In this document: positions 26,914 through 37,752 of the stretch, piece after piece | Position numbering within the stretch: the stretch's first letter is position 1 | How the letters are laid out: the number at the start of each line of letters is the position of its first letter | From: Tubiluchus corallicola | Taxonomy: Eukaryota; Priapulida; Priapulimorpha; Priapulimorphida; Tubiluchidae | Assembly: GCA_030141605.1 (NCBI GenBank) | Contig: JAQGDQ010000518.1 | Coordinates: forward strand, 87,501-151,500 | DNA: 64,000 bases | Direction: 5' to 3' | Position numbers and translations under genes: made by a program | The notes under the pieces: generated by a model | The model's input: the letters and a program-made list of their open reading frames with translations, nothing else | Databases searched by the model: none | Told to the model about the DNA's origin: nothing

Positions 26914-29900
26914 GGGAAATAGAAGAGAGGAAGGGAAAGAAGAACAGTGGAAAACGTACAAACCTACAAAAGAAGAAAAAGAAAAAAATTACAGGCAAAT
27001 AACACAGAACATTTATATTTCTAATTATTTAACAGGAAAAATTGCAGAATGTCTACAGTTTGCAGTTAAGCTAACACAAGCACCTTGCCACTTGTAGTAG
27101 GATCCACATTATATTTACAGATCAAATCATTCAGTGATGTAGTGCTCGCTGTAGAAATGATACTTCTTGATGGACACTCCTCTAAACAAACCTGCAATGA
27201 ATTTAAATTTAAGTGAAGGAGAAAAAATCACAATCTAAAATTAATTTATAATGAATTATTTACTATTCTTATTTTATTATTATTTATTTATTATCATGTT
27301 TCACTATTTGGTTATGAAGACATAAATGTTGTGAAATTAGTTTGTTAAGGTAAGTTTCTCAATGATTGAGAAAACTGCATAGTTCAGAGAGGATACGACA
27401 ATCAGCATAATATTATCATTGCAAGACAACATATGGTCTTTGTAAGACAAAAATAGAAATCCTTACAAAACCACTCAGAAAACAAGATTGCTATCCATTT
27501 GAATCGATACATCTCAATCTAGATGTCATTCTATTAGTGAACTACAATCTCTTGCCAATTTTGCTATTTTTGCCGCAAACTAGTATAGTCATCAATAAAC
27601 TAATTTATTCTATTTTCTATTTGATCGATCATACCAAAATGCAACTGATTCTTTTTTGACAAACACCCCGCCCCACCCTGTGAAATTTTGCTGAAATTCG
27701 TCCACACGTTTTTGAGTTAATGAGTGAACGAACAAATGAACCAAGAAACAGGCAGAATAAAGAACCAAAAATTTACAGATAAAGTCAACAATTTCTACAA
27801 AACCTTTGACAGAAAACTAAAATTGTCCAGAATCTTCACAAGAAGTTTTAGTAGTTTGAATGATAGCAGATGCCAACAATTATAATATAATAATAACTAG
27901 AATATTATGTGAATTGCTGTCATTGCAAAAACAAAAGAAATAAATGATGAATCAACAAAGGAATGGATAAATGAACAGAAGATTGAATGAATAAATAATG
28001 AGATAAAAAAACAAATTTGACTAATATTAATAAATAAATGAAATGACAAATAAAACAAAAGTAAACAATTCAGGACACAAATAAACAAACAAGTTTTAAG
28101 TACTATGCTGCTATGAAAATAAATCTACAATGAGATTATAATGTGACTGGTATTTAAGAGCACATCACAAAGATTAATTTTTTACCTGTGGAGTTGGACA
28201 ACCAGTTATGACACTGGTCAGCCTAGCACAGATAGTCAAGTCAAAGAAGAAAAGCACAGGCCTGTTTCTAAAAAAAACAAGCAAGAAAAAAATCAACATT
28301 TTGTTATTACATAAATAAAATTTTCGAGACACAAAGGTAATAATTTAATAAATGACAACAGACTGGAAAAGCTAAAAGTAAGCTTACAATCACAAATTAA
28401 GTTTTTCCCAACGAATAGTATCAGGGTCATGAACAAATGTCTACATGTTTAAATCCATCATTAATGGATAAGCTAAGGTAAATGCCAAATTTTCCATACA
28501 GTACTCATAACTGGACGGACTCATCACCAATCAAATTTGTTTGGATTTTTAAGTAGTTGAGCACATTAACTCTCAGCAAGACAATAAATGGATGAAAAAA
28601 ATGAATGGGTTATTAGTTTCTTTAGGCACCAACATTTATAATATTTTTAAGTTTGGCGTGCCAGTTCTTTTTTAAGCACTATTAACTCACTAGCGTTAGC
28701 TACTCAACTTGGGCGAAAACACAGTGTTGACTATCTGAGACATACCAAGCTAGCAAGCTAGTTAATTAAGCTTTTCTTAATCTACAAGACAATTACTAAC
28801 GTTTACTTTAATACAGCCAAACAGTTGTAATTAACATTTAAACATTTACAGATACATTAACATTTTTGCATGCAGATTTAACTTCAACTAAAATTTGTTA
28901 GCTTCAGTCATTTTAGTTAACTTACTCAAAAAAATCACCATCATCCCCTGGTTTTTTATGCCCACAAACATTTCCATATGAATCAGTTGGAAATACTAGA
29001 GTAGCTGGGTCACCTTGTAAGAAAGCTGAAAAAGAGAAAATTATTCCCGCATTATCGCTTTGCAATTAGTTTGCCAGGTAAAGAAGGATTCTTTTGTTAC
29101 AATAACAACTTGTGTGCTTGCAAACCAAAATCGCCCATAAGTCGGTGTAGTTAACACTACGTCATTATGCATCAAAGTAAAATGCACCAAACATTTGCTC
29201 ATTTTTTTGTTTTTTATAAAAACAAATGCTAAGTATATTGGAGTTTTATATACTACAATCAAATTATCAAGAAAATGTTCAAAAAAGACTAAAAAATCTA
29301 GTTTTATAATCCCATACTCACTTCTCTGGCTATAAAATTCTACTAAAATTGAGAAAAAAAACTGATATTTTCAAACTCCAATGGCAGCTTCTGGAAGCAG
29401 TCATGTTGCTTCAGGTTTTTTTCTGAAAGTTTCTTCGTCTGGAAGAGCCATCTACTGCATTTAAACATAACTTCAATGTGTTTTTGCAAAGTCCATAGCA
29501 ACTAACATTTGTACGGTTGCTAAGTGTTTTGTAGAAATGCAATAAGAGACAATGGCTAACTTTAACAACAATTTTCTCAAGATTAAGTTTCCAGTGCATA
29601 GCCTTGCACTTCAACTTCAACGTGGATTATCTCAGCTTAGAAATAACACAGAGTGAGGAGCTTGGTATCAAAATGATTCTCATGAAATGCAGATTCAGGA
29701 TATGTGAATAACTAGAAAAGCTCAAGTGCCAACTTTCTGCTATGCAAGCACACTTTTAATAAATTTAACAACACTGCATAAACTGTGTAATTTACTTACC
29801 AAGATATATATGTAGGTATCAATAGTACATTCTATTGGTACATATTTGCATTGGACTAGGTTTTATTTGTGTTCAGTTTTAACAAATGGTAAGAACTAAT

Positions 29901-32173
29901 TCTAAGCACCACCCTTGTTTGCAGAAGTAGCAAATATGAACAAGGAAGTTAGCAGAAATATACGTGCAGTGCTACAGTGGCAAAATAGTCATATACGTGA
30001 ATGATCTCCATAAAAACCTAGGCGATACTAAACATGAATGTTGAAACTATATTTTAACCTTTGCCTACTAAGACTGGGATTGCCTATTCATGTATTGTTG
30101 AATTTATTAAAGGTAGCCACTGTTGTTGGAATCTCTTCAGACAGCAGTAATCAACAAAAAAATGATTTGGCAAGCTGACAAAAATACCTTTCTTTCTATT
30201 TTTCCCACAAATCCCATGCGTAAGTAAAAATGCAGTATCAAATGGATGTATAAAGATGACTGGAAAACAGTAATATATGCCAAAGCAGATATAACAACGA
30301 ATAACAGTAAAACTGACATAATAAGCACATGATAATGACAAAAACAAAATTTTCATATCGATATGATAGGCCTAATCGATAATCACTATTATTGGATGTT
30401 GTTGGTGCGAATCATCATCGTTAACATCCATATTATAAGTCAAGTGCAGTAAATTAGCCTGAGTAAATGAATAAGAACAATCTCTTAGAGCTCTGTTTTA
30501 GATAGGTAAAAACTAAAAGAAGAACAAAAAAGCTGCTACTAATTAAAGAGATGATTCAAACTATTTGGTAAAACAGTATTACCCAACACTCCAATTGCTG
30601 CCCATCCGGCAATGAACAACAGGAACAGAAAGCAGCAAAGCACATCAGTACAGCCTCTACAAAACAAACACAAATGACTATGTAATTATAGGGGTATTAT
30701 AAATGGCACATGAAGGTTTCAAGCAAGTGTGCAAAACAAAATTTAATCAATCGCTGTTTTAAAATGCCTTGATCACATTTTACCTGTTATAGTTCATATA
30801 CAATTAGATTTTACTTGCCTACTGTACAGTACCAACGAGAAATCAAAATGCTCGAACAATCAGAGGCAGGATGAATCTAGCTAAGTCAGCAAAGTAGTCA
30901 CACCTTTATGACCCAAGTTAGGCATCACTGAAGTTGGTGAGTGAATGGACGAGCGACAACATTTAACAGTCACTCTAGGCCAATTTATTCTCAATATTCC
31001 CACTGTTTACCTTAAACAGGGAGAGCGTACATCAGAATGCGAATTAAATCTGTCACAGACTACATAGAATTTCTTCTGAAGAAACAATTAATTAACTGAA
31101 CTGCCCAAACAACTTCTCAGAATCTTAAAGAGTGTTTTTCAAGATTGCCTTGGTGTTATTTCAATTTTTTGAATAAAGTTATTTGTTGCACCCAGAGAAG
31201 ACATACAGTTCCATAGAATGAATGACAACAGTGAAAAACTTGCCTGTTTTTTATAGGTCCATTAAACGTTGGATCAAACTTCACTGGTTCACCTATATAA
31301 ACAGAGAGGAACTGTACTTACTCATTTTAATGTACAATCAAAATCACACCCGCATAAAATAGTTTTGTCATAAAGAGGCCACAATAACAGTAATAACCAG
31401 ACAAAACTCCAACTTTGTTCAGTACAAAGTATTGTGTCAATTTACATTGCATCTGCATTTGCAATTTACTTCTCCTCAAATGATTTCACATTGACAGAGA
31501 CAAGTTTAGCAGAAGCCACCAGCAGCAACTTACTTTGTATGCATTTGTTTTACTTTGACTTTTAGAATATTATAGCTGCTTATATTCACACAATAATAAA
31601 GCAACACACTAAATTCTGTTTTTGCCTACAAAGTATAAACAAATTTATTAGAAATCAAAGAACTGCACAGACGAATATTGATGTATTAATAGAAAGGCAT
31701 CTGTAACATTGTAGGTGTTTTGCGTTGTAAAATTTAGTTAAACTACAAAACGTGCACCAAAAGTTGTTCAAGGTGGGACGTTCAATTGGTCACCTTCAGA
31801 TAAAAAAACAACTGATTTAGTAGTATAATTTGCAAAAACATAACCATGCCTATCTGCTCTTGAACCTACTCGTGCTCTTTAACAAAATTAATCATACATT
31901 ATTAGCAACGAGTGAGTTCATTCAGCAGGATATGTAGCATTAGTGACAAAGCAGAGGTGATTTAAACTAGACTAAAACAATGTTTCAGAGAGTACTGACT
32001 AGACCGCACAGTCCGCACACTAATGAACAGACACATGTAACAGGCATACTCAACATCCTTCCTAGTTTCTATTAGTCATCAGCAATACAAATAGCTTCCC
32101 ATAGATGTAGCTACATCTAGAAAATACCTTTCGAAGAAACCCACCCACACATATACACAGTATTACACACACG

Positions 32174-32232
<59 letters not shown>

Positions 32233-32779
32233 CATAGGTAATTTTCTTTGATAATAGAAATTAGAAACAAAATTACACAGTTTCTGGTTCTAGATTTTAA
32301 AACATAGCTTTAAGTCAGTCTCATTAAAGCTTCTAAGAATTACAATTTTAGTTTTGAATGTCTTAATTTAGCATGTAGAAGTTCTATTTGATGGTTATCT
32401 CCAGCTATGAATCCTGTGATTGCAATAAATGTTTTTAAATGCATGTATGAGTCCTGCTCAGTATGCACTCTTATTGGATGATATGACATAAATCCAGTAT
32501 TGCCAATAACAATAACATCAGCATGCTAACTCTTGCCTCAAAAGCTTTTGAGACGACAAACAACAAAATTTGGTCCTTTTCTTCACAATGTGACAAGTGA
32601 CAAAGAATAAATTTTATATCACCAAAAAGCAAAATAATCTTGTGTTAGCAAGAAAAGGACCGACTCGGCTCGAAGTATTAAAACCTTTTATTCTACATTG
32701 GCAGATCAGAGCTCTTACCATATTTATCTTCTGACTCATCTTCCAAATTCTCCACTTCATTTTCATGCTTTTTTGGCAT
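2380..32779 (-). CDS. SLC44 family choline transporter-like protein (CTL2/4/5-like), complete, 23 coding exons
   Basis: Multi-pass membrane transporter of the choline transporter-like family; known members carry choline or related organic cations, but the substrate here cannot be told. Exons in transcription order: 32779-32719, 31292-31244, 30656-30583, 29025-28926, 28267-28186, 27191-27084, 25470-25410, 23247-23100, 21494-21411, 20894-20782, 19804-19673, 18031-17932, 16815-16723, 14891-14810, 14071-14007, 13094-12918, 12367-12169, 10619-10546, 9172-9102, 7941-7908, 5534-5459, 3308-3224, 2477-2380. They join to 2166 nt (721 aa), near the usual size of about 700. Diagnostic pieces are [24 protein letters not shown] before TM1, a large luminal loop with Cys and NST sequons (residues 66-250), [40 protein letters not shown] and the C-terminal tail [14 protein letters not shown] ending in lysines. 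An in-frame TGA lies 18 nt before the ATG. The 34-nt exon 7908-7941 is the least certain but restores the frame. Confidence 0.95.
2853..2970 (+). repeat. ATGT tetranucleotide microsatellite (SLC44 intron 22)
   Basis: Near-perfect (TATG)n of about 28 units. The Met-Tyr-Val-Cys open frame it produces is an artefact. Confidence 0.97.
3256..3417 (-). repeat. 53-bp tandem triplication spanning the 3' splice site of SLC44 exon 22
   Basis: Three adjacent units (about 3256-3308, 3309-3361 and 3362-3414 on the plus strand) differ by one or two bases. On the minus strand each carries an exon start (GTGATCACTGTGGGATCA) and ends in TTCAATGTTTACAG, which is itself a usable 3' splice site before the next GTG. 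Only the copy nearest the exon body (start 3308) leaves the frame open. Since 53 is not a multiple of three, reading through from an upstream unit meets TGA at the unit junction. Confidence 0.9.
4580..4692 (+). repeat. Short tandem repeat of ATTAACCAATTAGTACCAAT-like units
   Basis: Four to five imperfect units of 20-34 bp alternate TTAACCAATTAGTAACC and AATAGTACCAATA segments. Confidence 0.8.
4975..5300 (+). pseudogene. Truncated LINE reverse transcriptase fragment (SLC44 intron 21, antisense to the gene)
   Basis: The plus-strand frame reads [17 protein letters not shown], then [20 protein letters not shown], then [12 protein letters not shown]. These are the reverse transcriptase region with the PQGSxLGPxLF block and the catalytic F/YADD box of CR1/Jockey-like non-LTR retrotransposons. 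The frame stops soon after FADD, and a GAATTTGAATTTGAAT tail follows (5273-5290), which resembles the short 3' tandem tail of such LINEs. Most of the element is missing, so it is inactive. Confidence 0.85.
5740..6390 (+). repeat. Dispersed repeat family C, copy 1 (SLC44 intron 20)
   Basis: This is the inverted counterpart of 29040-29770, about 23 kb away. Shared blocks include TTTGAACATTTTCTTGATAA and GGTTTTGGTTTGCAAGCACT-type sequence. It encodes no recognisable protein. The two inverted copies in one transcription unit could pair in the pre-mRNA. Confidence 0.7.
7061..7450 (+). mobile_element. 390-bp MITE with near-perfect terminal inverted repeats and TA target site
   Basis: The left end TA-CACTCATATCTCGGTTTGC is mirrored exactly at the right end, and the match extends through one mismatch into GGAC. 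TA flanks both ends. A 72-codon open frame in the middle has no recognisable domain. The structure points to a non-autonomous Tc1/mariner/pogo-type element inserted in SLC44 intron 20. Confidence 0.85.
8073..8745 (+). repeat. 25-bp minisatellite, about 27 units (SLC44 intron 19)
   Basis: The unit is TGATTTACGTAAACAATAGT plus TATGC, with recurrent variants (TGATATATGT, TGTATGCAATAG). Variants occur in runs and alternating blocks, which suggests multi-unit duplications. It sits between the 34-nt exon and exon 19 of the transporter. Confidence 0.95.
11280..11660 (-). pseudogene. Tc1/mariner transposase C-terminal relic (SLC44 intron 17)
   Basis: The minus-strand frame from 11592 to 11398 reads [19 protein letters not shown] and then [16 protein letters not shown]. 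This matches the end of mariner/Tc1 transposases, where NPLD or APxD marks the last acidic catalytic residue and is followed by a W-L-x-x-x-V stretch and ELK-x-x-I-x-x-W. The upstream catalytic region is missing or too decayed to read, so it is a truncated, presumably inactive relic. Confidence 0.75.
14892..16722 (-). other. U12-type (minor spliceosome) GT-AG intron 13 of the SLC44 gene
   Basis: After exon 13 (ending GCA-GT at 16723) the intron starts GTATCCTTG, which matches the U12 5' splice-site consensus. Near its 3' end the sequence AACCTTAACATTTTATCAG carries the U12 branch-point core CCTTAAC (14908-14902), about 11 nt before the AG at 14892. Joining exons 13 and 14 gives the expected transporter sequence [15 protein letters not shown] pogo-like MITE (15175-15858) lies inside it. 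No other intron of this gene shows both signals. Confidence 0.88.
15175..15858 (+). mobile_element. pogo/Tc1-mariner-like MITE, family E copy 1
   Basis: It is flanked by TA and starts CAGTAAGTCCTTGCTTAACG. Its other end, read in reverse, is TAGTAAGTCCTCACTTAAC. The interior lacks a transposase frame. A related element of about 640 bp in inverted orientation lies at 43828-44466, sharing blocks such as AAGTGCTAGCCGTTTGT. The TA target site and CAGT start suggest a non-autonomous element mobilised by a pogo or mariner-type transposase. Confidence 0.8.
17360..17915 (+). repeat. Dispersed repeat family D, copy 1 (SLC44 intron 12)
   Basis: This matches 54715-55780 in the same orientation, apart from a LINE insertion in that copy. 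Shared blocks include GACAAGTCAC, GCGCCCAAGCGT, ATCGCGAC, TGATTTTACTAATTAC and ACTTTTATTACTAAATC. The copy ends only about 15 bp from the splice donor of SLC44 exon 12 at 17932. Its class is unknown. Confidence 0.75.
22077..22222 (+). repeat. Short tandem repeat, period about 39 bp (SLC44 intron 8)
   Basis: Roughly three to four imperfect units share ATTTGGCAAACTTATTCATC and AACTTTGGTAT segments; one unit is shortened. Confidence 0.8.
25064..25152 (+). repeat. Interstitial telomere-like repeats (TTAGGG/TTAGGA variants) in SLC44 intron 7
   Basis: About 90 bp of degenerate hexamers: GTTAGGATTAGGATTAG, then TTAGGGTTAGGGTTTAGG and TTAAGG/TCAAGG variants. TTAGGG is the common animal telomere unit. 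The copies are diverged and internal to a gene, so this is an interstitial tract, not a chromosome end. Confidence 0.8.
26720..26935 (+). repeat. GA-rich simple repeat (SLC44 intron 6)
   Basis: This is a long, imperfect GA microsatellite with interspersed GGG and CAGACA units. It generates open frames on both strands made only of Arg/Glu or Ser/Leu, which are artefacts of composition. Confidence 0.95.
29040..29770 (-). repeat. Dispersed repeat family C, copy 2 (in SLC44 intron 3)
   Basis: The reverse complement matches about 5740-6390. Shared blocks include GAACATTTTCTTGATAATTTG, CAAAACACTTAGCAACC-like and GGTTTGCAAGCAC sequences. It has a few short open frames but no recognisable protein and no clear terminal repeats. 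Confidence 0.7.
31242..31292 (-). other. SLC44 exon 2 with a GC 5' splice site
   Basis: The 49-nt exon (31244-31292) is followed on the minus strand by GCAAGT instead of GTAAGT, after an AAC-AG exon end. The next exon begins at 30656 after a normal TTTTGTAG acceptor, and the frame across the junction gives KNRGCTDV, the family signature. This is therefore a GC-AG intron with an otherwise strong consensus donor. Confidence 0.85.
32169..32230 (+). repeat. CA dinucleotide microsatellite (SLC44 intron 1)
   Basis: CGCACGCACACACA... runs for about 60 bp. Confidence 0.97.
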
Positions 32780-34590
32780 GACTAGACGAAAATATCATAA
32801 GGCACCTGCAACAGCGGCAAATTTCTGCTGATAAACTTTCATTCTACTGATATGTAAGTATGAACATCTTTCACACTTCTTGAACTTTTATTAAAATATT
32901 GCATAATTTTATAATGCACGGAAATGGGCAACTGAAATGGAAATAGCTACGACAAATGGAATTGGCCCGATTTCCTACGTTTCTGCAAACTGAAAACATA
33001 ATAGAGACAGAATTTACTTAACGTGTTACTTTCTGACCTAAACAGTTTTTTCAGCCTTTCCCGGCTTTTTTTAGAAGTTCTCCCAAAAATTTTAATTTTT
33101 TTATGCAACTTGCTCACCCACTACGTCCTTTCCACCCTGTTTTTGCATCTGTGATGAGAAACACAGGAAATTCTTTAGCATGAGCTTATAATGAATAGCA
33201 ACACGTTTGTGGAAATGTTTCCCCTGTTCGCGCAAAACGCATACGTCCATGTCTTCGAAGTATTTGGTATTCATAATAAAATTCGTTTAAGGGTCATTCC
33301 ACCTCAAATCACACAATATTTTTTCTGATAAACACACTTACGTCACAGATTTTAACGCAAGTTTGGTGTGTTGGTTTGGCTTACGGAGAAATGCAAGAAT
33401 CCAAATTTTTAGCGAAATTGGGCCAACGGTTCAAAAGTTATGGCATTTTGAAAATCACCGAAAGGGCCAAAAAATCCCCAAAATCGACGTGACCTGCAAT
33501 TTTTAAACAATCATAACTCAAGCAGATTAAATCCAATTTTGATGGGAGTGGTATCATTTAAAAGAGAATTCAATAAGCTTTCAGAATCTGCAATAAAACT
33601 TCAGATAGGTGGTGTCTGAATTTGCATGAACTTGTGACCGTTACTTTGACCTTAAAAATGGTCTTGTGGGATAGAATTTGCTGGACCGAAACCTGACATT
33701 TGTGAATTCCTTGGTATCTGAGCCAGGTACTCTGTAAAAAGCTAAGGTGTTTTTTGCTTTGAACAATTTTTATAGGCATTTGACTTTAACAGTAGAAGCC
33801 TATGTAACACTCCACTATGTAACAGTACAACAGTAACACTCCAAACACCAAATATTGAACGGATGCATATGAAACATATGCACATACATACTATATGACA
33901 TATACATATATAATTTTGCGTGCGATATTAGTTTTCTAATGTTATGTGAAGCCAAACACAAATGCCTGATAAACTACATACTTAATTTATATAAGAAATT
34001 ACTTTTTATTTACAATCTGCCACACATAATTTGATGATATTAGTTATAGGACCATATTACTTTTAATTTCTGTAAGGTGGAATTGAAACAAAACTGACGA
34101 TTCTTTGGAACGGAATTTGGCTAATTTTGAAATGGAAAATCGGAGGCCTTACCTTTGTTATTGCCACGACTAGCTTAGTCCCCAAAATCACAAGATCGAT
34201 ATTATTTTGAAACTTGTCACTATAACATGATACATGATGCCCTATTCAATGTAACCACAAATGAGCAATAATGTGTATGTGTCAACATTTTCCTATGTGC
34301 CTCGCTCACGTAGAAACAAAATAGAAAAGATGGAGGGTGTGGCAACAATAAGCTAGAGCCCTAGTCTAGTGTTCTGCAATTTCTTAGTGCAAAATTGCAA
34401 ATAGGAGTGCCAGGTTTTTTTAAGTAAACCCACCAAACCTTGTACACCATTTTATTATTCTGGTAGTATCAGGTAGCTGTCAAAAGAAAACTTGCACCTC
34501 AATGAAAACAAGGCTATACTATGACAAGCACTGTATAATGAGCTTTCAAATCACCCTCAGTGTGCCACTGATGCTGTTTGATTCTCTATC

Positions 34591-35022
34591 TTAAGGCTGC
34601 TTAGACGATCAGTTTTTTCATCAAACTTTTTTATCAGTTTTAGTTTGACAAACTAGTCTGTTCGTATAAACAGCGAAACTGATAAACTTATAGATGGCAT
34701 CAACCAATCAAACAAAAACTGACAAACTTCTAACTTCGCTTAAAAACACTTTTATTAAAAACGATTTAAAAAACAGTAGCTTTTAACAAAATAAAGCAAC
34801 AAATTTCCTCGCCATAACTCTGGCGTTCTGCTACTCTGCACACTCCCTCTTTTTGCTCTCCTCTGCTACATCTTCATAATTTGCCCAACTAGTTCACTAA
34901 TTAAGCCATAATACATCTATGACTCAAGTACAGCTTAGTCAAGCGCAACATTGAGACTAAAGGTTTTATTTGTCAGTATTAGTTTGACAGTTTAAAAACT
35001 GATCGTGTAAATGGGCCATTAA
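34591..35022 (+). mobile_element. 432-bp MITE with TTAA ends, possibly piggyBac-type
   Basis: Both boundaries are TTAA. Inside them the ends are imperfect inverted repeats: the left reads GGCTGCTTAGACGATCAG-TTTTT, and the right in reverse reads GGCCCATTTACACGATCAG-TTTTT. Further TCAAACT motifs are mirrored. No transposase frame exists. TTAA target sites are typical of piggyBac-like transposases, and that assignment is an inference. Confidence 0.7.
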
Positions 35023-35827
35023 TCTTCACGAATTTATGAAATCTATATATTACCAAAACACAAAAGTGAAAAAATGAAAATGGCAGTTTTTCCTTTGCAT
35101 ACTCTGAATTAATATAAAATTGTTATTGACATGATATCAAACAAAGATTAATTTGATACTTAGCAGCGTGGCCAAAGACAAAACCAATCAAGTTCGTCAC
35201 ACATACATTACTTGCATATTTTAGGTTTGAACTATGACCTATGCCATAAAAAATGTAATCTAATAGTCGCTACTGTTTTATTATCAAGAAATGCAGACGA
35301 TTCCTAAAAAAAACTAGAAATGGATCACAGATATTGTAGCTTTAACAACACACAACAGTTAATTTTAGAGGTTAACTACGATTATATTCACGATTGCAAC
35401 ATATCTTACGCAAACCTCAGACTGGCAAGAAAGTAATAAGCTGCTAGCTACGCAAACAAACATAGATGTATTTATAAATTTATATTTTTATTCAATAAAA
35501 ATTAGTATGATCTAGTAAACAAGGTTGGAACGACGTAAAAGCTTGCGTCCAGCAATAACAGAAATCTTCTGTTTAGTGTTATATTGTCTCCAAAATATAT
35601 GCGAAGGGAATTCACTACGACTGCTTCCATGGTAACAACATTATCATAATGCGCAACACGTTGGTCAGAATTAATCTAAACTGAGGGTTGTGCGTTTATG
35701 GCAACAACATCGCTACCTAGCTACTTCGAGCGCACTCAACTGTTCTGCATCAGTTTCGAGTAGTTGAGGTGCACTAAGTATTTTGCTGTGAATCGAGATC
35801 ACTGCATTTGGCAATTTCACTAGGCGG

Positions 35828-36255
35828 TAGGGGTGAGCATTCTCTACCAGAAAGCGAATTCGAATCGAACCGAATTTGTGACTTTCGAATTCGAATCGAA
35901 CCGAAGTTTAGTGTTTCGAATTCGAACCGAATTCGAATTGAGATTGAAAGATTTTCGAACTAGTTTTCGAACCACCAGTAAAAATTAGTCTTACAAAGAT
36001 CATGCATGTCACTAGATTTTGTTCTACAATAAAACGACTAGTAATTGGTATAAAATTGTGCACAGAAATCACAGCTAAATCACGCGAAATGCATGATGTT
36101 TTTATCGTTTTAGTGATGTGATCGAAGTGCTGAATTATTCGAATCTACAGTTTGGATTCGAATCGAGTTCGAACTAAAAAAACTCGTTCGAATCGAATTC
36201 GAGGGTTCGAATTCGATTCGAACGATCGAAATCGAACGTTCGATGCTCGTCCCTA
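35828..36255 (+). mobile_element. TTCGAA-rich foldback element with TAGGGGTGAGCAT ends (hAT-like MITE?)
   Basis: The left end TAGGGGTGAGCATTC is mirrored by ATGCTCGTCCCTA at the right. Subterminal arms are dense in TTCGAATCGAA and GAATTCGAA motifs, themselves palindromic, so the element can fold on itself. No coding frame is present. TAGGGGTG-type ends resemble hAT elements, but I could not find a convincing 8-bp target-site duplication, so the superfamily is uncertain. Confidence 0.65.
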
Positions 36256-36674
36256 CTGTTTAGGTCTGCATCAAGAGGTTATAGAAGTACATTTTTTCAC
36301 ATGGACAAACTAAATGTAACTAGATGCAAGCCTAACTGAGTGTTTAGTATAGTAATGGCTGCATGTGATACATAGGATCTATGTATGTAAATGTTTTAAT
36401 GCCTTTTCAACATGTTTACTTAAATTCGAAATTAGCATCAAAGCACTTGGGTTTAGATAACGTTTTATCAGCAGTATCTATGGGCGTGAACACTAGACAC
36501 CGTGATTCAAAGATTTCCGATCTTGCTCAGTAGTTTTGCTTGCCAGCAAGGGAAGCCGTGGCATAACAGCGTTTATTTTTTTGCTGGTTTAGTGTTGTAA
36601 TTACCTGTCTTGAGGGCAGCTTTCTTATTTTTGTATTTAGCCTGCAAATGTCTACGATAGACGTGTAATGATGA

Positions 36675-37007
36675 ATGACATGGCGTAGTACTAACTATTA
36701 TGGATATGATTACATAGGTAGTAACATTAATTTCTATGATCATGGGATGATGATTTGTTCTGACCAGTTTTTCTTAACTTTTGGAAAACAATATGATTTT
36801 GCGGACAAAACTTTAGGTAAAATAGTGAGTGACATCTCACGTCATAATATTAAGTATATTCACGCTTGTCTATTTCTGCAAGAACTTGATTTGCGTGATT
36901 ATGTTCTTAATCTTAGTATTTGCACTCAAAATTTTGAAGTATGTTATATTGTCTCTTATAGCCGTGGATCTCAAGTGCTGAAATACGTATTAGAGAACAA
37001 AATCTGA
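36675..37007 (+). CDS. Unassigned 110-codon open frame
   Basis: An ATG-initiated frame rich in Tyr, Ile, Asp and Cys. Two out-of-frame ATGs lie just upstream (36668 and 36671). It lacks a signal peptide, a clear membrane segment or any motif I recognise. No splice sites or homologous neighbour support it. In DNA this AT-rich an uninterrupted 110 codons is uncommon but can occur by chance. It may be an orphan gene, an exon of an unseen gene, or nothing. Confidence 0.2.
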   Translation: MTWRSTNYYGYDYIGSNINFYDHGMMICSDQFFLTFGKQYDFADKTLGKIVSDISRHNIKYIHACLFLQELDLRDYVLNLSICTQNFEVCYIVSYSRGSQVLKYVLENKI

Positions 37008-37752
37008 CTGAGCAAAAACTCTGAACTATGAAGCCCATTTCTTGAATTAAGTGTGAAATCGTTCAGCTTTGAAATAAGTTTGCTGGCAGGATAAAGTCCC
37101 TGTTGAACTGTTCCTACTAGTACAGTTTTTCTGAAAGCCATGTGAAGTCTACCCTAGAAACCTTATGCATAGTAAAGACTAGAAGTTTTTCTAGTAATGG
37201 CAAGTCTTAGATTACAACTAAATTTCAACAAATTATAATGCAACTTTAACAACAGCTTTCCACTTGTAACGTGCCGAGGGTTATTTGGTTTAAAACAAAA
37301 TAACTACTGCCACTATTGTAATGTTTTGTAACCGCTATTACATTCCTAATTTTTATATAATGATCAGGAAAATATACTACATGTATTTTCACGGGTTCGT
37401 CTGCTGTTTTTTTAAGGCTGTTTAGTTAAAAACAAAACAAGATGAAACATAAATTTTAAAGCTATAATTATTACAAAAGAAGAGTACAACAACAAGTCAA
37501 CAATAAGAGCTCAAAATTACTATTAGTGGCTTGCTGTGAAAGCCCCCAAGGAAAGAAGAGGATAGGAAAATGAATGCGCATAACTTATCTGAATGTTCAT
37601 GACGACGTTGTGCACAACTTGACGATCGTCCCACAATGACAACGCTGACGCCGGCAATCCTCCATGAGCCATAACAATGCAGATGACGACAGCTAATCCA
37701 CAGCATCCAGCAAGCCTCTTGTAGTCTACAACACGAACGTACCAACAGCTGA

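Noticed and set aside
26608-26998. Arg/Glu and Ser/Leu-rich frames
   Set aside because: They are translations of a GA microsatellite; the same holds for the TC array at 48463-48635, the GT array at 42915-43038 and the ATGT array at 2853-2970.
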